Assembly: GCA_015179125.1 (NCBI GenBank)
Contig: WHVA01000037.1
Coordinates: 186,001 to 250,000 of the forward strand
Source of the DNA: Gautieria morchelliformis
Taxonomy: Eukaryota > Basidiomycota > Agaricomycetes > Gomphales > Gomphaceae
Reading direction: 5' to 3'
DNA length: 64,000 nt
Under the pieces are notes generated by a model. It was not told the DNA's origin, did not search any database, and was given only the letters and a program-made list of their open reading frames with translations. Numbering within the stretch: position 1 is the stretch's first letter; each line of letters begins with the position of its first letter. The translations under genes and the position numbers were made by a program. Below are positions 31,984-43,065 of the stretch, one piece after another.

Positions 31984-32598
31984 TGTTATTGGAGGAGGAA
32001 GGACAGTTTCAATCAGGACAATCTCACTTCTAATTTCTCTTATCACTCACCTTATTTTCCCATCATTCCAAGTCGAGTCGAGGCGCATACATGCGTACCA
32101 TGAGTCAAACATCGAGTCGAGGCGCAGACATGCGTACCATTGAGTTAAGAGTTCATTTTCATGCCTATTATCGAGTCGAGTCGTCATTCCACTGGTCTGA
32201 CATCATTTATTGCATCATCTCCATCATTTATGAAGAGATTAGCCATATAGGAGCTGTTGCATCACTGTTGACATCATTATGCTCCTATCCCCTAAGTAAC
32301 ATCATATTTCACATGATTATTACACTTACACATGATTATTTCCCCCTATCCTACACTGCTTAAATACTTGGACTCTAGATACGAATAAACAAGTGACTTA
32401 ACAATCTTTTTCGCTAGAGCTTCGAGTTATAAGCTTCTTTGGACTATTATTGTTTCCTCCTCAACTCTTATTGCACTAAGAACATTGCTTAATTCTAGAA
32501 CTCTAGAACATTGCTCTTATCTCTCACCAGAACACTGCTTGAGATCTTTATCACATCATTATTCACTCGACCCCAACCCCTTACTCTGATTTATATTA
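31984..32598 (-). mobile_element. 615 bp solo LTR, right inverted copy
   Basis: TGTTATTGGAGG...TTATATTA. The left flank TTTTC (31979-31983) matches the flank GAAAA of the other copy in reverse complement. The right flank AACAG (32599-32603) matches CTGTT at 31127-31131. The two TSDs have therefore been exchanged. Confidence 0.85.
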
Positions 32599-34382
32599 AA
32601 CAGTACCCTGTGCTGATACATGAGTATTCAGAGAACAACAATAGGAGTCTAGTACTTGCTTTTCAGGATAATCTGCCGAATAAGTAAATATCCTGGGGTA
32701 GACCCGCCGAGTGATGCCATCTGCACACTTGATCACAATGCCATGTTTGTATGCATCCACAAATTCGTTGTCCAGTAGCAGTTGCCAGAGAGCATGCATG
32801 AGTTCATGCCGGCAGTGGGTCAGCAATGGGGGGCGGGCCGCATGCCCTCCCGTCAGGTTTCGAATGAAGTCCTGGATTGAGTCGGGAAGCTAAAAAGCTG
32901 TTAGTCAGTGAAGATGCATACAGATAGGGACATACCAATGGAATGTCTGCCACATGGTGAGAGAGGTGTGCACTTCGTGAGTATTTGCTTTGAGAGCCAA
33001 AGAACATGTAAATCGGCCATAGTTTGGCGGTGCCAAAACTAGTCAGATGTGTCAAGTCAGACCAAAACATCAGTGGAGCAATGACTTGTTCCAGTTTGCA
33101 TCCCGGCTCCTGCGGAAGCTGTTTGTGCTCCTGATTCCAAGCCTCCGAGCAAAATAATTCCCCCCACAGTCTTTCCCGTTGGGCAGAGTCACCTGTTCCC
33201 TGGTGGTACCATTCAAAGGGGGTGAAATGAAGATCCCGGGCGGTCGAGAATACCTTTTTTATGATGGCACAGATGGAGCGACAATACAAGTCAGGGATAT
33301 GGAAGTCCCGCCCCCCAGGTGAATGGCCCCGGTGCTTTTTTGCCTCGGGTATACTTATTGAAACGGAAACATTCCATTTCCAGCCATCGGCCCCATTGGG
33401 TTCTCCAGGGAGGATGTCAGGCATCGTATCAATGCCATCTAAGACCTGGGACAACTTGCGATGTGAGAAATGCTCTAGTTCTCCCGGGTCAAACCATTTG
33501 TCCTGAAGGACATGGATGAGATTGTCAAAGTCTCTTCCGGAATGTTCCCCTGAAGGAGAGTTAATATACCAGTCACCAAGTAGAAATTGGGAGATGTTTG
33601 GGAATGGCCAGAAAGCCGCGCGAGCAGTGGGATGGATTGACTCGGTGGCACCTGATGAAGTATTCACTTGCGGCACCCATTCATCCATAGGCAACACAGA
33701 GTCTGGATCGTACGAGGGTCGACCAATGTACTCCCCCACAGGCCAAACACATTCGGGGCTGTACAAACCCTTTCCCAAACCCGCAAGATCACATGAGGGA
33801 GGCAGTGATCTGTGACAGGGGCTGGCGGCGGTGGGGCTGGCGGACTGGAAGGAGATCACGATACCTGTGAGGCAGTCTAGTCGTCCGTCTGGGACATGTG
33901 CCCTCACTGTCAATCTGTACCTGAGAATCATGGCCCACGGAGTCCATCGTGCTGACACCCAAGTCATGGGTTTGAGCGCAGTGTCCTTCATTGCTTGAAA
34001 TGTCCTACAATGCCATTAGCACTACCATCTTTACCATGCCAGGTAAGGATCCTGACCAGCTCACCTGTGAGATGCTCGCTGGCCACATGGCAGTGGACCC
34101 ACCCGCTACTTCAGGGCTAGCATGGCCCTCTTGAACGGAACATGGCGGGCTTCGTATGCAACGCCTTTTCGAGGGCCTATCCTGTTGGCGCAGGACATGC
34201 TGCGCTGTGGCAATTGTGTCACTTAGGTGACTCGCATATGTTGCGCACCCATTCTGGTGGAGAGACAGCCCCTCCTCTGTTGCGACCCTGTGGCCACAGT
34301 CGCATTGCCACCCTGAACCTCCCATAATCAGGAGTATCACACAGAATGTGAGCCTCCTAGTCCACATGCAAACCAACTGCAT
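32599..34382 (-). pseudogene. Plavaka-type transposase, N-terminal part
   Basis: Starts with a Cys/His finger (CDCGHRVATEEGLSLHQNGC), an intron (about 34007-34065, GTGAGC..TTGTAG), then a long block with YSPECVWPVGEYI, FWPFPNISQFLLGDWY, CRSICAIIKKVF and APLMFWSDLTHLTSFGTAKL. An intron near 32890-32935 leads to HCRHELMHALWQLLLDNEF and YPRIFTYSADYPEK. The last intron (32608-32659) is GC-AG (GCAAGT..GCACAG). The frame then breaks at the solo LTR and continues, inverted, at 31127. Confidence 0.75.
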
Positions 34383-34821
34383 GCGCAGGTATCAGCACAG
34401 GAGCACACAGGATCGCAGTCACCTTGAATGCCAGCGCAGGCCCACTTAGTAATTAGGCCTAATTAGTGTGACAACACGCCCAGCCCAACTCTGCTGTCAC
34501 AGAGCCGGGCGTAGTCAGCTTTGGGCATACGCCATCTTGAACTTCTTGAGCCAACATGAGATCAATGGCTTGCTCTTATATTGTCCCACTCTCAACATAA
34601 TACATGCACTGAATACCAGGCAAACCTAGTTGAGGTCAGCTCACTATTCAGCAAGGTCATGAGCGGCAGGTAGGAGAATTGTCTCACCGGCATCTATTTT
34701 TGCACCTCCGATCTAGTTGAACTAGTCGACGGTCATGTTTGACGGTCACGTGAGTCCAGTTATAAAATGACTGTTGATGGCTTGGAACATACCTGCCAGT
34801 ATCTAACCTGGACTTATTCCC
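34383..34821. promoter_or_regulatory. Shared divergent promoter region
   Basis: 440 bp between the divergent transposase and DUF6698-like starts. TTATAAAATG at about 34760 lies 60 bp upstream of the plus-strand ATG. A CACGTG E-box sits at about 34747. Confidence 0.4.
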
Positions 34822-36318
34822 ATGCCTGCGCCATTTGTCTCTGCTTCATCCTCGCTGCCGCCTTCATCCTCACCACCCTCCCGGTCTTCGTCCCCCAGGG
34901 ATGACACCCATGCCAACAAACGCATCGGTTCCCCTATTGACGATGAGGATGTCGGCCCGAACAGTCGCAAGAGAAGGTACATGCCGCTCACCTTATAACC
35001 ACCTCTAACAATCATGGTGCAGGACAAACCCTACTACACCATGGCGCGAGTGGGGGAGGACTTGTGCACGTGTGGTCGACGCATACACAGACCCCAAGTC
35101 TATCATCAACACGTACCTCAGGTCCGTTGTACCAGGGGCCTGTGACGCATTTTCAGAAAGGTTAGTGTTCCATTATGCCGCAGACTGACTCACCCGCTTG
35201 CAATGACAGCCAAAAGCGCGTCCTCACATCCTATGAGCTTCTAGTCAAACATAACCCGGCCCTCGGAGAGTATATTACTGATGCGCCTGTAGCTGATTTC
35301 AAGGAGGTATTTAAAGAGGTACGTGCACATCAGGACATCAGGAGTACACACCACACAAAGTAAACTGCACGACCCTTTCAGCTCAAGGAAGGCCAGAACT
35401 CCGCACGCCAAGCTGACACTAACAGTCTGAAATACGCGGTTGTGGACATGCTGCGCTTACACTATCCTGATTCCCTTGCTCTCCCCACGCTGGATCGCAA
35501 GACCAAGACCCTGGGAGGTTTTCGCAATGAACTCACTGGAGAGCTCCTATGTCCTACCACCCTGGATTGGACAGATGACAGGTGAGTTGCTATAATCGAC
35601 AGCCAGTAAGTGATACCACGCACCTGCAGCGTCAAAGAGAAACTGCGAGAGACCCCTAATCTGGCCTCAGCCTCCGCCTGGCCATTATTCTTCTACCCAA
35701 AGAGCGAGTATGACCCTGCGGACTTGGCCAAGGGTCTACTCCGAGGAGAACTGCTACTTTGTGTGAGTTCATAACAGTTTCAAGGTTATGGGGCTAATAG
35801 ACTGACATCTTCATAGGCTTACAAATTGATATATACCGGTCCCAGTAGTTGGGACAAAGCTCAGGGCGTGTCATGGCACACACACTACTGCAACGCGCGG
35901 CTGGCCGAGATGCAAGAAGTCACGCGCCGATCTCTGGCATATGTCGTGACTCAGGTATATGATTAGTGAACTCACATTGTACATATTAGGTATTCACCAT
36001 TCACCATGCATGTTTCCATCAGACACAGTTTGCATTGTCATCGGGGGAGACGAATCAGAAAGTTGGTGGTACATTCAACACAACAGTTTTTCTTCCACCT
36101 TGTGCAATTTTTAGAAGACCCGGACTTTGAGGAAGAGGTGCAAGACTTACTGCTCTGGTGGAATAGGTATGAAATATGCCACCGTGTTATACTGGCTGAC
36201 CGTCAACATGCGCAGTCACCTATTCCCGGGTGAAGAGCAGTCAGGTGACAAGAACAAAATGATGGACTCACTAGCGCTGATGAAAGCCCAGAAAGCGGCC
36301 AAATGGGCAGCTCTCTAG
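34822..36318 (+). CDS. DUF6698-like protein, eight exons, one frameshift
   Basis: Exons at 34822-34976, 35023-35160, 35210-35318, 35382-35581, 35630-35762, 35817-35954, 36023-36166 and 36216-36318, all with GT-AG introns of 46-68 bp. The N terminus is Ser/Pro-rich. The conserved core has VDMLRLHYPDSLALP, LLCPTTLDW, FFYPKSEYDPADLAKGLLR and RSLAYVVTQTQFALSS. The C terminus has FLEDPDFEEEVQDLLLWWN. I recognise this as the DUF6698 family of basidiomycetes, function unknown. Exon 7 needs a 1-base correction near 36083 to link its two conserved halves. It lies head-to-head with the Plavaka gene, so it may be an accessory transposon gene. Confidence 0.65.
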
Positions 36319-36732
36319 AGTGCTACCCGCGGTGCGATATATGGGTTCACATCGATGACGGCTTGGAGGAGCTGGTCCAGGTCATTGATTGAGAACTCTG
36401 TGTGTGCTTGCACAGGTTTTGAGAATTTCTGGGGCACAGGGGGGGTGGCAGCCAGGGGGTGGGATGAAGCCGCTGTGCTGGACCCGGTCTGGCTCAGACC
36501 GACAGGGATGTTTGCGAGCCATGCACCGATGCCTGGCATTGATGCCTCAGGTGCTGCGGCAGTTGTGATGCTAGGAGAAGGCGGTGGGAGCCTGCTGAAT
36601 GTGTTGAAGTGAAGGGGGGGAACTGTTCATGGCACTGTGGGGGGTGCTGTGGGGGTTACGACCGTCGGTACCCCCATAGAAGATGCTGGGAGGAATTGTG
36701 GGGTAGCTGGAAGCGTCATGGGGGAGTGGCAT
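36315..36732 (-). pseudogene. Small Pro/Ser-rich protein with Myb/SANT-like C-terminal start
   Basis: Convergent with the DUF6698-like gene; the stop codons overlap by 4 bp. From MPLPHDASSYPTIPPSIFYG it runs to a C-run near 36620 that shifts frame, then LPPPSPSITTAAAPEASMPG. It ends with FSINDLDQLLQAVIDVNPYI and stops seven residues later. That ending resembles the first helix of a Myb/SANT-like DNA-binding domain, here cut short. Function is uncertain. It may be a truncated transposon-associated DNA-binding protein. Confidence 0.35.
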
Positions 36733-38359
36733 ATCATGGTGGTGTTAGTTAGGTTCACGGTGCATGTCGCGTCAACTGTCAGTCACGTGTCACGTGTGTT
36801 AGCAACTTGGGGCTATGGCAGGGAAGGTTCGGTAGAGTTCTTAGAAAGTTAAAATCAAATGCACTCTCTCAGTGAATTTATTGTCACTGATGTATTAGTA
36901 CAATACCTAAAATCAAATGCACTACATGATTTTCAGTCAACATACTATGAAAATACAAGGAATACTACTCGCCTCTCTCAGTGAATTTATTGTCACTGAG
37001 AGAGGAGTACAATCCTGTCTCAGAACGCATATACCTGCACCCGGCCCTTTAGCGCCCAAGGGCTCGCGCGTCGAAGTCGTTTCAAACTCCGCTGGGTGCA
37101 GCCGCTTGTGAAAATAGGAATAACAGAATGAAATGGAGAGGTAGGGAGTGACTAGAAATTTTTGAAAAATAAGCAGAGAAGTGAATGCATGGTACAAGAA
37201 CAATCTGAGAATAGATTGAAACACCATACAGTAAATCGAATATATTATGCTTGATTTTGGTGCAGGAGCATATATGCACCCAACAACGTGCGCTTGTGGA
37301 CGCGACTGACTCTTAATGATAATGTTCCCACGACATTAGTTGATATCCTTTTTTGAGTCTGGCATAGGCCGAACAGACCCAAAACCCCCCAGCGAAAATA
37401 CAGTGCGCACGTACAAATTGTTCCCAAGTGATTTGAATCGCCGACCCAATTGAATTCCAACTCCTTTCCTGCCACCATGATCACGGCCAAAGGAAAACAC
37501 ACTATAACACTTACTCTCATCAATTTTTTCGATCATGTCCACGCGCAATGAGGTTATGTTGGAGGATTCCAGGAAGAGTATGTGAGTAATTGTGATGTTT
37601 TCCCGTAATCACCGCTCAACACCATATCAAAAAGCTCTTCCTACATGCAAATGATATCGCAAGATTGGATAAAAATGCGGTGGTTCAGAGGGTGCCCCCT
37701 GGTAAGGTACTCTTTGATTGAAAATATACTCACTGATATTACTGCTGTATGTCCCTTTGCTGCTCTCGTTCTCGCACTCGACTCAACTCTCGCTCTTGCA
37801 CTCAGGGTCTGGCTCTCGCAATGTCCCCTTGGCTGCTCGTTCTCCCAATAGACCGCCCCTGCCCTCGCTCTCATGATATGTCCCCTCGGCTCCCCTCACT
37901 CTTGCAACGCTCCCGCTCTTGCACTCATGTGGAGGTTGTGAGAGGTGAGTGTGGGGGCTGGGCTGTCCCAGGTATCGGGAACCATGCTACATGCCTCGCT
38001 CGCATGCTCACATTCCGATCCTTCCACCATGCGAAGTACTGTCAGGTCCCCAGGTGCGCCCATGAGCATCTCTACTATTCCTTAACTCAACACCGTAGTT
38101 CTTGTTTTGGACAGAAACACGGTGTTTATGATCCACATGGGGAGGTACGTGTTGCAATTCGCACTTGCCATTGTTCTTCGCGCTCCCTTTCCTTTATTTT
38201 CTCTCTCACTTATCGATTTATACTTTCCTGGATGTGAGCTGACAAATATTACCCTTCCTCCTCATCCAGGAAGGCCTGCGACTCAATATGATACTTTGCC
38301 GTATAATAACTCCTCATACTCATTGTGGGCCCGCGGCAGGCTTCCTGTTGTTTGGCTGC
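36733..38359. other. Non-coding stretch with short inverted repeats
   Basis: No convincing gene. It contains duplicated AAAATCAAATGCACT (about 36849 and 36910), a perfect 13 bp stem hairpin at 36972-37005 (CCTCTCTCAGTGA, 8 bp loop), and a degenerate CTCGCACTC/GCTCTTGCAC-rich stretch at 37750-37930. The sequence ends at the solo Gypsy LTR. Confidence 0.4.
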
Positions 38360-38791
38360 TGTGAGGGCAACACTAATGACGAAGCCACAACCAAAGATAC
38401 TCAAGGAGATAAGAGCCGATACTAGGACAATGACCAACTGTGTAGTGGGTATCCTCAGTTTATAACTCTACCAACGATAGATACATGGGGACTTGCCTGT
38501 GTAGTGGGTATCCTCAGAGATCAAGCTGAGGAAACGCCACCACACGGGCTACAGTCTTATAGCGCTGGCAAGGCTTACATAATAGGGGAGACGGAAACTT
38601 GTAGAAGGTTACGGAAGGTGACGGAAAGTGATGGAAGGTCGCGGAAAGTGACGGAATGTGACATGTGATGGAGTGTGACATGTGATGGAAGGTTATGGAA
38701 ACTGACGGAAGGTTATGGAAACTGACGGAAGGTGACGGAAACTCATGGAAGGAAATAGAAACTTGTGGAAGGAAATGCGTGAACCCTGACA
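38360..38791 (-). mobile_element. Solo LTR of the Gypsy family
   Basis: 432 bp, TGTGAGGGCAAC...CCCTGACA, closely matching 2584-2985 and 8778-9189 but with more GGAAGGTGACGG units. A perfect TSD GCTGC lies at 38355-38359 and 38792-38796. Confidence 0.9.
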
Positions 38792-38833
38792 GCTGCAGTG
38801 TCACGGGATCACAAGTGCCATGAATGATATGGC

Positions 38834-39282
38834 AGAGGAAACCAAACCGCGCACGTTCTCCCGCCCAACGCGTAATCCCTGCCGCACAGCGGCGCAAGCA
38901 AAATTGACACTCGTAAGTCACTTGTGAACTTGTGAACCGCCTGCTCGTCTGGTGGACGACCAGGGCCATGGGATCACTCATGAGTCGAGTGCCGGAGGTA
39001 CAGCGGCAGGCACCAAATTGCATCGTGCAGTCGAGGTGACGATGGCTTCAAATATCACGCCTTGAGACTTGAAGACAGACACGCGGACACGCAGGGAGCC
39101 TATCGCTTTTGGCATATTGCTTTTGGTGTATCTGTGTATACGTATGCGCATCAACACCGTACGGTGCTCGCGTGGAGTTTAAATACACTCCTGCTCGTGC
39201 CACTGCAATATCAACATCCATCATATGGATCGGGTACGTCATGGTCTCCCACAGTGTAAACTCATTTTAATGTGATGCCAGA
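38834..39282. repeat. Unit-end repeat (Repeat A), copy interrupted by LINE 2
   Basis: Homologous to 46610-47575, 50190-51640 and 57220-57720 (shared GAAACCGCGCACGTTCTC, ATGGCTTCAAGTATCAC, AACACCGTACGGTGCTCGCG). It breaks at TTTTAATGTGATGCCAGA, where the LINE begins. Possible non-coding 3' portion of the GC-rich module. Confidence 0.6.
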
Positions 39283-39430
39283 ACATTCTCACGCCCACCA
39301 TAACACCCCAAAACGCAAAAACGCCTTTTCACACACACACAACTGATAGAACGCATGCACAGTATCGTGGATGCACCTACGAGTCTGTAAAAATCACTTC
39401 TACAAAAAGAAGCGAACCAAAAGGGTCATG

Positions 39431-41580
39431 CCACAGAGTGCAGACCCGCTGACGCACACCACGTCCCAACACAAGACACGAGCCAGCAACCAACAGGGTG
39501 GGAACAAGTCCAGAGCAGAGCTCCTTGCGGACCCCTACATGGCTGTACGGACCAAGGAAGGGGCACACAACTTCCTGGACAAGCAAGGATTCTGCACGAA
39601 AGAAGATGGACTGTCGACCGGGCTGCTCAGCTATGTACTCCTGTCACTGGCGCACAGTACGACGGGGAATACTCTGCAGGAGGGCATAAGATCGGTCGCG
39701 GTGCTCATGGTTGACAAGGCGGCCAAGGGGGTAGGAGAGGCGGCCCTGCAGTACGTTGAAGACAGGCTGGGGCCGGCCATAGAGAACATCGAGGCAGTGA
39801 CAGAGACGGCGAGGAATCTGACAGAGTTTGCTCAAGAGCTGGTGAAAGGGGCAAACAGGCGAGTGGAAGAAACAAGTGAAGAGCAAGAAGGGACAGGGGC
39901 TGGGGGAGGAGCACGAAGGACGACGTACGCGGTGGCATTACGAGGCAACGTGCCGCTATCACACCCCAACTGTCAGGGGACACCCTGTTTTCCATTCCCA
40001 GTTCCGACTCCATTTCCGACTCCGCTTCCAGTTCCGATTCCTTCTCCGCCTCCGCTTTCGGAAATGATTCCGCTCCTGGGAGAACTTCCACCAGTTCTGT
40101 TCGCCTTGCCAGTTCCACTCCAATTTCCGACTTCCACTCCCGGAACAGTGTCAGAAATCAAGCGACTTGCATAATAGGTGCCATCAAGGGTCGATCAAGG
40201 GTCAGGGGGATGCAGGGTTGATGGCGGGTGCCAAGTGTTGTCCCTGGCTGCGCAACGTAGTATAATACGGGCTTGCTGACATTGGGGGTCCTTAGACTTT
40301 TCTCTTTGGATTTCCCCTTGTCAGGTGAGAATCCCCTCTCTTGTATACTCCGTTCATTTATACATACTTTGGATTTCCCCTTGTCAGTTGTGTGGTAGTG
40401 TGATCTCCACAACCAGCCAGGGTTGCCCTTACACCAACAACCTCGCCAGAGCAAAGGCACGACAACGCCAAATCCTGATCAATAGCGACCCGAGAGCAGA
40501 GCAAAATACCCTGGTCACTCTATCGGAACAAGAGCTGGTAGCAAAGGCTAACGAGGCCATGGACCAGATAGACCACACAGACGACATGACAGGGATAAGT
40601 TTTGTAGGGGGCAAAAAGCTCGCAAACGGAGGGATAGTCCTCGAGTTGCGCACGGCGGACGTGGCGACGTGGGTGCAAAACCACAAGAAGGAGTTCCTCG
40701 AAAATTTCAGCGGAACGGCCATCATCAAGGACAGAGCAGTATCGGTCATAGTGGAATACGTGCCGCTCACCCATTCCCCAGAAGCCCTCGCCGAATTGCA
40801 AAAGATAGAACGCGATTCAATGTTGCCAGACAATACCCTCATATCGACAAGTGGATCAAGCCCATACACCGAAGGACAGAGGGACAAAGATCGGCGCACA
40901 TCATCGCAAGACTTGCAACCACGGAAGCAGCAAATCAGTGCATCAGAGATGGGATGATAATAGTGGGCAAACGCACCTGGGCGAGAAGAATGAAAAAGGA
41001 GCCTAGGCGGTGCTTGAAATGCCAGAGGCACAACGCCAGGCATATGGCCACAGAGTGCACGGAACAGGAAAAATGCGGCACATGCGGCAAGCCCCACAGG
41101 ACAGCGGAATGCAAGGAGATGGATCCTAGCAAGTTCAAGTGTGTAAACTGCAATCAATATGGCCACGCAGCATGGGACCAAACATGCCCTACCTTCAAAG
41201 CGGCGTGTCAAGCGGCGGAAAGGATGGATGCAGAACACACCTACAAGTACTTCCCTGGAGACAGCCCCTGGACCTGGGAGCAACAGGGAGACGCGGGACA
41301 AGTGGAAGACGCGGGAGAGCTGTTAAAGAAGCTTCAGGCGCAAGAAACGACCAGGGGACAGAATGTAGAAATGCAACAGCAGGGAGGGTGGACTGTGGAG
41401 AAGAGGGGAAGGAGGCAATCAGAGGGAAACAGAGGGGGTAACCCGCCGAGAGGACATCGCGACGCTGGCTGGGAGAGCAGGGAACGCCGGCAGACAAGGC
41501 TAGATGAATATGGAATAAGGGGCGAACCATCTGAACGACAACAACAGGGAGACAACGACTCGGACCTATACCGCGGATGA
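39431..41580 (+). pseudogene. LINE 2 ORF1 (gag-like, CCHC knuckles), interrupted
   Basis: N-terminal part at 39431-39970 (MPQSADPLTHTTSQHK, then a helical LGPAIENIEAVTETARNLTE). The solo LTR insertion follows, then 40439 onward (NLARAKARQRQILINSDPRA). A frame change near 40840 leads to HIIARLATTEAANQCI and three zinc knuckles at about 41010-41190 (CLKCQRHNARHMATEC, CGTCGKPHRTAEC, CVNCNQYGHAAWDQTC). This is the RNA-binding protein of non-LTR elements. Its stop overlaps the ORF2 start as ATGA. Confidence 0.8.
39971..40433. mobile_element. 463 bp solo LTR in LINE 2 ORF1
   Basis: TGTCAGGGGACACC...TTGCCCTTACA with a perfect TSD CCAAC at 39966-39970 and 40434-40438. It is an inverted relative of 24018-24506. 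It contains TTCCGATTCC-type hexamer repeats and two copies of GGATTTCCCCTTGTCAG. Confidence 0.9.
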
Positions 41581-43034
41581 GTGAAGACAACACTCCCAGA
41601 AAACACTTGCGAGTCAGACAACAGAACGTCAACAAGTGGCTCACAGTGACCGCGGATCTCCTAGCTAAGTGCAATCCCAATATATTTGACATAGTGGCAA
41701 TACAAGAGCCCTACATTGACTTCCTCGGAAACGCCAGAGCCACACCGCAGTGGTACATGATATACCTAAGCATGCACTACAAAGACAAAACCAAACGAAC
41801 GAGGTCCATGATACTGATCAACAAGAATACAATAACGAATGACTGGGCGGCAGTGGACGTAGAATCGCCAGACATAACAGGGGTCAGAATAAAGACCAGA
41901 GCCGGTAACGTACTATTATACAACATATATTGTGACTGCACCCACTCTAACAGCATAAGAGACCTACAAAGACACATAAGAGACAGCGAGAAAAGAGACC
42001 GGGGACAGGACGAAGACATTTGCGGGAGCGTATGGCTAGGGGACTTCAATAGACACCATCCGATGTGGGACGAAAACAGGAACTCGCACCTATTTACTCG
42101 CAACAACTTAGATGAGGCGCAACTGCTGCTAAACGCGATCGCGGACCATGACATGCAGATGGCTTTACCGAAAGAGACACCAACGCTAAGAGCCATGTCC
42201 ACTGGAAATTACACACGAACTGACAACGTCTTTATCTCCACAGAAATGATGGAACAACTTGTTAGCTGCAGAAGCGTGCCAGAGGATCAACCAGCCAAGA
42301 GCGACCACTTCCCCGTTGACACGAGGATAGATATCTCACTAAGGAAGATCGAATACGCCCCCAAATACAACTTCAGACAAGCCGACTGGAAGGAGTTCAA
42401 CAAGGAACTCGAAGCCAGCCTGAAAAGCAGGATTAGCGACCCAGCACCAGGGAACAAGGCGCACTTCCAAAGGAACCTCGAGATACTCACGGAAGTCATC
42501 GTTGAGACAGTGGAGGAACTGGTACCCAAAACTAAGTCCTCTCCGTACATGAAGCGATGGTGGTCGCTGGAACTGACCAAAACCAGAGCGGAAACCAGGA
42601 GAACGGGGAGGAAAGCATACGCCAGACGACACGATCTCACAGACCGGGTGCACGAGAAATACAGAAGCGCGAGAAGTGACTACGCGAACAAAATAGAAAA
42701 AGCAAAACGAGAGCATTGGGAGGCGTTTCTAGAAGAAGTTGACCAAAAGACAGTCTGGACGGCCCACAAGTACGCCTCAGCAGACCCAACTGACGGAGCA
42801 CGGACGCGTATACCAACCCTAACGGCAAAAAGAGACGACGGGTCCAAGTGGGTAGCAGAAACCAACGAGCAGAAGGCGGACATGCTTTTCAGCACGTTCT
42901 TCCCAGAGGCGAGAGCAGACACTGAAGCAATACAGGAGGACTACCGATACCCACAACCGGCCTTCGACTACGCTCCGATAACAGACGACCAAATTGGGAG
43001 AGAAGTAGACAGACTCAACCCTTTCAAGGCCCCC
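41577..43034 (+). pseudogene. LINE 2 ORF2: AP endonuclease and start of RT (truncated)
   Basis: N-terminal exonuclease-endonuclease-phosphatase domain: RQQNVNKWLT, VAIQEPYIDFLG (catalytic Glu), WLGDFNRHHPMWDE (Asp/Asn/His) and SDHFPVDTRI (terminal Asp-His). A linker follows, then the RT entry DRLNPFKAPG. It stops at the fusion with DUF6533 sequence. The ATG overlaps the ORF1 stop (ATGA), consistent with termination-coupled reinitiation. Confidence 0.85.
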
Positions 43035-43065
43035 GGATAACAGCCGAGGTGTCCGTCTGAGACAT
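43035..43065 (-). pseudogene. Remnant of DUF6533 first exon (copy 5)
   Basis: Minus-strand ATGTCTCAGACGG (M-S-Q-T-D-T-S-A-V-I) matches the starts at 53740 and 59826, then is lost at the LINE junction. Its TATA element at about 43139-43148 is preserved. Confidence 0.7.

Larger units (their letters stand above)
39283..43034 (+). mobile_element. LINE-type non-LTR retrotransposon, 3'-truncated (Tad1-like)
   Basis: Plus-strand element with 5' UTR, ORF1 and ORF2. It ends inside the RT at NPFKAPG, the block that normally leads into PDG. There is no poly-A tail; instead it is fused to the first codons of a DUF6533 gene. It carries a solo LTR at 39971-40433. Loss of the 3' end is unusual for a LINE and implies a later deletion. 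Confidence 0.85.

Noticed and set aside
30512..32598. A DNA transposon with 615 bp terminal inverted repeats enclosing a short transposase
   Set aside because: Flanking pentamers do not match across the outer ends. They match diagonally, and the enclosed segment is the missing middle of the neighbouring gene, so two LTR insertions plus an inversion fit better.
37036..37100. tRNA-like cloverleaf candidate (7 bp acceptor-like stem, A-box and B-box-like motifs)
   Set aside because: Only 65 nt, no pairing T stem and no room for an anticodon arm. It is better seen as nested short inverted repeats.
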